64,000 nucleotides of DNA from Catenovulum maritimum (lineage in GTDB: Bacteria > Pseudomonadota > Gammaproteobacteria > Enterobacterales > Alteromonadaceae): positions 209,357 to 273,356 of the forward strand of contig NZ_KQ130484.1 of the NCBI RefSeq assembly GCF_001050375.1, written 5' to 3'. The translations under genes were made by a program, and so were the position numbers. Under the pieces are notes generated by a model that did no database searches, was not told the origin of the DNA, and worked only from the letters and a program-made list of their open reading frames with translations. Positions 57,987-64,000 of this stretch are shown one piece after another. The first letter of the stretch is position 1; every line of letters starts with the position of its first letter.

Positions 57987-59624
57987 TTGGAATTGTGCAT
58001 AGTGGCATTAGCTTGCGACGGCAGACAATATAAGTGTATTTTTACACTTTTTATTGCGCTTATATTATTACCTACAACCTTATCAGCAGAGCCGACTTAT
58101 CAAAATAATTGGTACCTTGGAATACATTCAGGTCTAAGCCAAACTGATATAAGTCATGCAGAGTTGGATACGGCTTATCAAAATATTTCTTTAACTTATT
58201 TAGATATATCTAAGCAATCTACTTTTTATCAAGTTTCAGTTGGGTACGGTCTTAATCACATATTTTCGTTTGAGCTTGGTTATTTGGATCTTGGTAAAAG
58301 AGAAATAAGTTATTCAGGTTTAACAACCGATTTAAATACGTTTCATCAGCAAGTATCGCCCGCCTATGTTGATACTGGTAAGGGGGTAACAACAAATTTA
58401 CTCCTAACTGTGCCTGTTTATTCTAATTTAAAAGCTACAGCTATGATTGGTGTATTTAATTGGCAAAATAAATTCTCATTAAACAATCAAGTTGGCCAAA
58501 GTTTACAGGTTGAGCAGTCTGGCAGGAGTTTGTCTTATGGGGCAGAGCTTAAGTATCAATTCACAGATAGGTTGCAGCTATATTCGCGCATTGAACAAGT
58601 AAATATGAAACGCCACAAGGTAATGAATTCAGCGTTAGGCATTCGTTACTTTTTTGGTATGCCGACTTGGGCTAATCATGCGTCATCCGATATAAAGTTA
58701 GCTAAAACCAGTACTCAGGCGATTAATCCACCCAACCAGACGACTCATACTGAACAGCCAACTCTTCGTCAAGTTAGCCTTGCGAAAAATGATAGCTTAG
58801 GTACTAAGCCTGTGCTTAGCGACATTGAAACGACTAAACTAAATGATCTGGATGATAATATTAATTTAGTTGATCAAACCATCACTGATAAATCAGCACA
58901 GAAAATAGATAAAGAGAAGAGTCTTAATAAATCGAATCAAGAAAACTTAGTTTTCGTTCAGGATATATCTGAAGCTGAAAGTACAGTTCAATATAAAACT
59001 AATCTTGACTTCAGACAGACAGGAAAATTGAACTTAGATTTTAAAGCTGATACTTATAAATTACAGAAATATCATCTTGAACCATTGGCAAGACTGACTC
59101 ACTACATAAGAGATAAAGAACAAGCTCATATTTTGATTCGTGCAGGGATCTCTCCGTTAGATAAATCATCTTTGCAGCAAAGAGCTCGACAATGGCGAGT
59201 CCATGAATTAACTCAGTATTTTATCCGTCAAGGACTTCTTATTGAGAATATTTCTTTTGATTATAAAGAGTTAGCTGGATTTAGCCTTGAGTTGCAGCAG
59301 GCGAGCAATAAAACTGTAAACATAGAGACTGTGACATTTAAAGCCTATTCTGATTGGTTATCTTCTAGTACAAAAAAATTAATTCTAGAGGCAATCTCTA
59401 AACATGCATCAAATCATTCTCAGCCGAGAATTCATTTAATTTCCACACGCGGAAATCAAACTCCATTTTTAGGCTCTGTTGAGTTAACCGCTAATCGAGC
59501 TGAATTAATTAAGACAATTATTCAACAAAAATTTCCAGCAATACCCGTCACAGTCAACTATATTGTAAATGCCGATGTTCAAGGATATCCCCCGAACCAA
59601 GTCTCCATTCTAAAACGGTTATAA
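57987..59624 (+). CDS. OmpA-like outer-membrane protein
   Basis: About 545 residues: a signal peptide (FTLFIALILLPTTLSA), an eight-stranded OmpA-like barrel (about 36-225; NNWYLGIHSGLSQTDI, FSFELGYLDLGKREI, ALGIRYFFGMP), a polar linker (225-325) and a C-terminal half with two degenerate OmpA_C-like units (LNLDFKADTYKLQKYHLEPLARL, then VNIETVTFKAYSDWLSSSTKKLI, SVELTANRAELIKTII). The canonical peptidoglycan-binding NxxLSxxRA reads ELTANRAELI. The start is TTG 57987 or GTG 58002. Ten nt downstream begins the giant repeat protein, so they form one operon. Confidence 0.75.
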   Translation: MELCIVALACDGRQYKCIFTLFIALILLPTTLSAEPTYQNNWYLGIHSGLSQTDISHAELDTAYQNISLTYLDISKQSTFYQVSVGYGLNHIFSFELGYLDLGKREISYSGLTTDLNTFHQQVSPAYVDTGKGVTTNLLLTVPVYSNLKATAMIGVFNWQNKFSLNNQVGQSLQVEQSGRSLSYGAELKYQFTDRLQLYSRIEQVNMKRHKVMNSALGIRYFFGMPTWANHASSDIKLAKTSTQAINPPNQTTHTEQPTLRQVSLAKNDSLGTKPVLSDIETTKLNDLDDNINLVDQTITDKSAQKIDKEKSLNKSNQENLVFVQDISEAESTVQYKTNLDFRQTGKLNLDFKADTYKLQKYHLEPLARLTHYIRDKEQAHILIRAGISPLDKSSLQQRARQWRVHELTQYFIRQGLLIENISFDYKELAGFSLELQQASNKTVNIETVTFKAYSDWLSSSTKKLILEAISKHASNHSQPRIHLISTRGNQTPFLGSVELTANRAELIKTIIQQKFPAIPVTVNYIVNADVQGYPPNQVSILKRL

Positions 59625-59634
59625 CGAGAAAAGC

Positions 59635-62600
59635 ATGCAGAAAACATTAAAACTATTTGCTAATCCCCTTATTTTATTGAGCTTTTTCTCGTTTACTTTG
59701 GGCGCTGCGAATGCGGGTTTGCCTTTCACAGAAGATTTTTCAGATCAAAATTTGTTAGATATTAGCAATTCATCGGCGGACTGGCTAACTGCTTCAGGCG
59801 TTGGCCAATTGCCGCAAGGTTATCCCATACTACCGAATATTACCCTACCGACAGAAGTTGCAGAGACAATAGGTACTGAAACAAATTGGACCCCTGGTGT
59901 CGCTTGGGGGGATGTTGACAAAGATGGTGATATTGATCTGATTTTTGTTAATAGTGGCCAAGCTAACAATTTGTATTTAAATGACGGCTCGAATACCTTT
60001 ACAACTAGTGCTACATCTATTGCAACCGATAGTGTTAGTAGTACTTCAGCTGTCTTGGTTGATGTGGACAATGATACAGATTTAGATTTGGTTATAGGCA
60101 ATTATGATGAAACCAATAAGCTTTATTACAACGATGGCACGGGCAATTTTGATGCGACTGGAACTCTGATTGGTGAGCATAATGGCAGTTGGATTTGGGG
60201 CGATAATCCAACGGAAAAAATTATTGCAGCCGATGTTAATAAAGATGGCTACATAGATATATTAACTGCAAATAATGGTATTACAGGCAATTATGGTACC
60301 GTAAATCGTATCTTTTTTAACGATGGTACTGGTAGTTTTCCTAGCAATACAGATATAGATTCAGAGAGTGATAATTCATCGAGTATAGTAGCTGCAGATT
60401 TTGATAACGACGGGCATTTAGATCTGGCAGTCGCCAATTACTGGCCAGCGCCAGCCGATCGAATATATCTCAATAATGGAGATGCGACTTTTTCATCTGC
60501 AATAAATTTATCCAGTTCAGATACAGATACCTATGATTTTGCTGTTGGCGATATTGACGCTGATGGTGATTTAGATCTAATAAGCGCTTCGATAGGTGAA
60601 AATCAAATTTATTTAAATGACGGCTCAGCTAATTTTACTTTGTTGGGATCTGTTTCTTCAGATGCCGTTTATAGTCAATCTATAAGTTTGCATGATCTAG
60701 ATATGGATGGTGATCTAGATTTAATCATTGGCAACTCTAATGCGACTAATCAATATTTCTTAAATGATGGTACAGGCAACTTTTCAGCTGCGGTGCAATT
60801 AGGTAGTGAAAGTTTAGCGACTCATGAATTGGTTGCTGTCGATATAGATAAAGATGGTGATTTAGATTTTATTGCGGCTAATACAAGCGGTGATGGTAAT
60901 AGATTATATCGAAACCATTCAGCGGGTGGTTGGGTTAAAGCAGGTACAGATGTTGGAACCGAATCTAATACCAGTACCTCTGTTGCCGTGGCGGATATCG
61001 ATGGTGATTTTATTCCTGATTTAATTATTGGTAAGTCAGGCACAGCAAATTTAGTTTATTTTAATGATGGTTTAGGTGGTTTTTCTTCTAGTGGCACTAG
61101 TATTGGTAGTGAAACGGATGACACTCAAGATGTTGTTATTGCAGATGTCAATCATGATGGTTTTGATGACTTGGTTGTTGCGAATAATCTTATGACGAAC
61201 AAATATTATTTAAATGATGGTACTGGTAATTTTTCAGCGACAGGGACAGACATAGGTAGTGAAACTGACGCAACCCAAGCTGTCTTAGTTAAGGATTTGA
61301 ATGCTGACGGCTTAGTCGATGTAATCAGCATTGAGTCAAACGATACAACAAAAATATATTGGAATAGCGGAGGCGCTGTTTTCTCTAGTACAGGTGAAAG
61401 CTTTTCAACGGATGCCGATGACAGCCAAGCGGCGATTTTATTCGACGTAGATTCGGATGGCGAGTTAGATTTGGTTGTTATCAATAATGGCTTGGATAAA
61501 ATTTACTTTAATTCAGGACAGGGTGTTTTTGCTTCGACAGGCACACAGCTTAGTAATGATGCATATAATGGTCGCGCGGTTGATTATGGTGATATAGATA
61601 ATGATGGCGATCTTGATTTAGTGATCGCTAATGATAGTGCCGCTGATTTGTATTACCTTAATGATGGTTCTGGTAATTTTTCAACAAATGGTGGCAGTTT
61701 AGGGAGTGAAGCCGACACTTCTGAAGACATCAAATTAGTTGATTTTGACGCAGACGGTGATTTAGATGTAATAGTTGCTAAATCAACAGGCAACTTAATT
61801 TATTACAATCAAGGCGATGCCACTTTTAGTGATTCAGTTAGTTTAGATACAGATTCAAGCGACACTGCAGCGCTAGCTTATGCTGATTTTGATTTATCAG
61901 GCAGTATTGACATTATTGCGGCAAATTCATCTTCAATTTCCAAACTCTATTTTAATAACTCAATTGGTGGTTATTCATCAGAAAGTGCTGAAATTAGTTC
62001 AGCGACTAATAATTCTTTGGATGCTCAATTCGCTGATTTTGATCGAGATGGTTGGTTGGACTTAGTTGTTGCAAATGATGAACAGGCCATGCTGATCTAT
62101 TTTAATGATGGTTTTGGTAATTTATCTGCTACAGGCGTTGATATTGGTGCTAGCACTGAAAAACCACAAGAAATGCGAATTGGTGATCTCGACCTAGATG
62201 GTGACATGGATATAGTCACAGCCAATTATAATCAAGTTAACAAGATGTATTTAAATGATGGAACAGGGAGTTTTACTGCGGTTGATATTGGCTCTGAAAT
62301 AGAAGTGACTTGGGGAATAGGATTAGCTGATTTCAACCAAGACGGATATCTAGATATAGTGGTTTCGACAGGTTCGGGCTCGACCAATAAAATATATTTA
62401 AATAATGGTGACGGCAGTTATCCAGTATCGGGTACAGACATTAGTAGTGATACTTTTGGTGATGGCGTTGCAATTGTAGATGTTAACCAAGATGGTAAAT
62501 TAGATATATTAATTACAGGCTCGCAAACCTATTTATACTTAGGCAATGGTGACGGCAGTTTTCAGTCAAGCAGTGTGATAGGTGCATCAAACAGCTCAGC

Positions 62601-64000
62601 TGCTAGCGTTAGTTTTGCTGATTTAAATAATGATACCTATCCAGATATGGTGATAGGCTATGGATTTTCTGGCGATTTAACCAATCGTTTATATTTAAAT
62701 GATGGAACTGGGAATTTTCCATCTTCAGGCACAGCTTTAGGCGCTCATCTAGACCAAACTCGTGATCTAGATTTACTCGACATAGACAAAGATGGTGATT
62801 TGGATATTGTTTTTTCTAATGTAGGTCAAACCAATAAACTACACTTAAATGACGGTCAAGGTAACTTTGATACTGGTAGTGACTTATCTAGCGAGATTTA
62901 TGATACTTGGGCGATTGAATTTGCTGATGTTAATTTAGATGGCTATTTAGAATTAGTCACTTTGAACGCAGCTCAAACGAATCGAATTAATACAATTAAT
63001 CGTTTTTCTCCCGCATCATCTCAAATTTCATCTATTACATTAAATTCAAGCATTACAGATATACCTAGAGCAATATTAACGGCGTCTGAAACTTTATCGG
63101 ATCATACGGGTGTTGAATATTTACTGTCGAACGATGCTGGGGTGAATTGGTATCCAGTAACAAGTGGGGTTGCATTTGATTTCCCTAATGGCATTGATGG
63201 TGATTTACAGTGGCGAGCTAAGCTTAGTAGTAGAAGTGCTCGATATACACCTGTTATAAACCAGTTGGTGGTGGATTTTCAAAATACAGAGCCAGAAATA
63301 ACGAGTATAGAAGAAACCACTGCATCAGAAGGCGTTGAATATTCTTATACTTTTACTGCAACAGATATAGATGTCGCTGACAGCTTAACGCTTTCTGCTC
63401 CTATATTACCGATCTGGTTGAGTTTTGACAGTGCAACAAGGGTTTTGTCTGGAACGCCAGATTTTTCTCATGCCGGTAGTCATAGTGTTACTTTACAAGT
63501 GAGTGATGGTACGGATGATGTTTCTCAAAGCTTTACAATAGAAGTTAATGTTTACCCTGTTATAACGACTTTAGAAGAAACCACTGCATTTGAAGATTTA
63601 AGCTATTCTTACACTATCGCGGCGACAGATTCGAATGGTGATAGTTTAACTTATTCAGCATCAACTTTACCTAGCTGGTTAAGTTTTGATTCGGGAAGTA
63701 CGACTCTTTCAGGAACCCCTACTAACAATGAAGTTGGAGACCATTCCGTTGTTTTATCTGTATCGGATGGCGCTTTGAGTGTAGATCAAAGTTTCACTGT
63801 AACAGTATTTAACGTTAATGATTCGCCAGTCATTACTTCAACTGAAATCACTAGTGCGACTGAAGATACCGCTTATGCTTATACATTTTCGGCAAGTGAT
63901 GACGATGCCCCCGATGCTTTAATCTTATCTGCGCCAACGCTGCCGTCTTGGCTGAATTTTGATAGCAGTACTGGCGTATTATCTGGCACGCCAACCAATA
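59635..64000 (+). CDS. Giant secreted FG-GAP/VCBS and cadherin-like repeat protein, 3' end missing
   Basis: The frame is open from the ATG at 59635 to the window end (1455 residues visible). A signal peptide (LILLSFFSFTLGAANA) is followed by 21 units with a Dx[DN]xDGxxD-type calcium-binding loop (for example VDKDGDIDL, LDMDGDLDL, VNQDGKLDI) spaced about 50 residues apart, each with an xYLNDGxGxF hairpin. From about residue 1222 cadherin-like repeats of about 89 residues take over (ITSIEETTASEGVEYSYTFTATD, LPSWLSFDSGSTTLSGTP). This is a cell-surface or secreted adhesin-like protein; the C-terminal anchor or secretion signal lies outside the window. Confidence 0.9.
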   Translation, partial: MQKTLKLFANPLILLSFFSFTLGAANAGLPFTEDFSDQNLLDISNSSADWLTASGVGQLPQGYPILPNITLPTEVAETIGTETNWTPGVAWGDVDKDGDIDLIFVNSGQANNLYLNDGSNTFTTSATSIATDSVSSTSAVLVDVDNDTDLDLVIGNYDETNKLYYNDGTGNFDATGTLIGEHNGSWIWGDNPTEKIIAADVNKDGYIDILTANNGITGNYGTVNRIFFNDGTGSFPSNTDIDSESDNSSSIVAADFDNDGHLDLAVANYWPAPADRIYLNNGDATFSSAINLSSSDTDTYDFAVGDIDADGDLDLISASIGENQIYLNDGSANFTLLGSVSSDAVYSQSISLHDLDMDGDLDLIIGNSNATNQYFLNDGTGNFSAAVQLGSESLATHELVAVDIDKDGDLDFIAANTSGDGNRLYRNHSAGGWVKAGTDVGTESNTSTSVAVADIDGDFIPDLIIGKSGTANLVYFNDGLGGFSSSGTSIGSETDDTQDVVIADVNHDGFDDLVVANNLMTNKYYLNDGTGNFSATGTDIGSETDATQAVLVKDLNADGLVDVISIESNDTTKIYWNSGGAVFSSTGESFSTDADDSQAAILFDVDSDGELDLVVINNGLDKIYFNSGQGVFASTGTQLSNDAYNGRAVDYGDIDNDGDLDLVIANDSAADLYYLNDGSGNFSTNGGSLGSEADTSEDIKLVDFDADGDLDVIVAKSTGNLIYYNQGDATFSDSVSLDTDSSDTAALAYADFDLSGSIDIIAANSSSISKLYFNNSIGGYSSESAEISSATNNSLDAQFADFDRDGWLDLVVANDEQAMLIYFNDGFGNLSATGVDIGASTEKPQEMRIGDLDLDGDMDIVTANYNQVNKMYLNDGTGSFTAVDIGSEIEVTWGIGLADFNQDGYLDIVVSTGSGSTNKIYLNNGDGSYPVSGTDISSDTFGDGVAIVDVNQDGKLDILITGSQTYLYLGNGDGSFQSSSVIGASNSSAASVSFADLNNDTYPDMVIGYGFSGDLTNRLYLNDGTGNFPSSGTALGAHLDQTRDLDLLDIDKDGDLDIVFSNVGQTNKLHLNDGQGNFDTGSDLSSEIYDTWAIEFADVNLDGYLELVTLNAAQTNRINTINRFSPASSQISSITLNSSITDIPRAILTASETLSDHTGVEYLLSNDAGVNWYPVTSGVAFDFPNGIDGDLQWRAKLSSRSARYTPVINQLVVDFQNTEPEITSIEETTASEGVEYSYTFTATDIDVADSLTLSAPILPIWLSFDSATRVLSGTPDFSHAGSHSVTLQVSDGTDDVSQSFTIEVNVYPVITTLEETTAFEDLSYSYTIAATDSNGDSLTYSASTLPSWLSFDSGSTTLSGTPTNNEVGDHSVVLSVSDGALSVDQSFTVTVFNVNDSPVITSTEITSATEDTAYAYTFSASDDDAPDALILSAPTLPSWLNFDSSTGVLSGTPTN
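59911..63000 (+). repeat. 21 tandem FG-GAP/VCBS-type repeats, about 150 nt each
   Basis: Calcium-loop codons begin at 59911, 60061, 60232, 60397, 60550, 60694, 60841, 60994, 61144, 61294, 61444, 61591, 61741, 61885, 62035, 62185, 62329, 62479, 62620, 62779 and 62926. Most intervals are 141-153 nt, with a longer 171 and 165 early and 159 late. Confidence 0.88.
63298..64000 (+). repeat. Cadherin-like repeats, about 89 residues each
   Basis: Equivalent Ile-Thr positions lie at 63298, 63562 and 63832 (264 and 270 nt apart). Each unit has a ...YTFTATD-type strand and an LPxWLxFDSxxxxLSGTP motif; the third is cut by the window end. Confidence 0.85.

Noticed and set aside
59820..61484. Several minus-strand frames opposite the giant repeat protein
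   Set aside because: They repeat with the 150-nt period of the coding strand and are shadows of the Asp-rich repeats.
61880..62065. Plus-strand 61-residue frame within the repeat region
   Set aside because: Out of frame with the giant open reading frame that covers the region with strong protein periodicity.
59911..63000. CRISPR-like regular spacing
   Set aside because: The period is about 150 nt and the repeats are protein-coding and diverged, not short identical direct repeats.

Overview
The window reads as a chromosomal segment of an A+T-rich marine-type gammaproteobacterium, most likely of the order Alteromonadales. The evidence is gene content and order: a leuS-lptE-holA-nadD-rsfS-rlmH-mrdA-mrdB-rlpA-dacA-ybeD-lipB-lipA run, rph-pyrE, proB-proA, divergent bioH/gntX, a TonB-dependent receptor, an orphan class III cyclase locus and very large FG-GAP surface proteins. 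The genus is not established. I saw no transposase, integrase, phage module or CRISPR array.

Layout. 1-15.7 kb is mostly housekeeping: rnr (5' end outside the window), rlmB and a small Cys-cluster protein; rpoH on the opposite strand; an EAL-HDOD regulator; divergent speA/speE; a CofD/YvcK-like protein; proBA; a 35-residue membrane peptide; prlC; a YfaZ-type porin. 15.9-24.3 kb is mixed: a Sel1/TonB-like protein whose signal peptide lies in another frame, a response regulator, moaE, a ParA-like ATPase with a small partner and inverted repeats upstream, rph-pyrE, a SprA-type metalloprotease-like protein preceded by a tiny flagellar-rod-like protein, and bioH. 24.3-30.7 kb holds gntX, a secreted M14 peptidase, nfuA behind an IscR-like box, a polysaccharide deacetylase and a transglutaminase-like protein.

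30.7-41.6 kb is the most unusual part, a one-strand signalling locus. It holds a PAS histidine-kinase-like protein lacking the phospho-accepting His, a TPR plus beta-barrel protein resembling Slam (DUF560, type XI secretion), a secreted FecR-domain protein whose C-terminus resembles a TbpB-type barrel handle, a metallo-beta-lactamase-fold hydrolase overlapping by one base a CHASE2 adenylate/guanylate cyclase, a GAF/HD-GYP protein with a long insertion, and a small membrane protein. The pieces suggest surface or periplasmic sensing linked to cyclic-nucleotide turnover, but that link is inference.

41.6-55 kb is the conserved cell-envelope/lipoate block on the + strand with many 1-17 nt overlaps. 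55-64 kb holds a TonB-dependent receptor, a duplicated tRNA-Phe/tRNA-Thr pair, an OmpA-like outer-membrane protein and, 10 nt behind it, a giant secreted protein with 21 FG-GAP/VCBS-type calcium-motif repeats at a 50-residue period followed by cadherin-like repeats, running off the window end.
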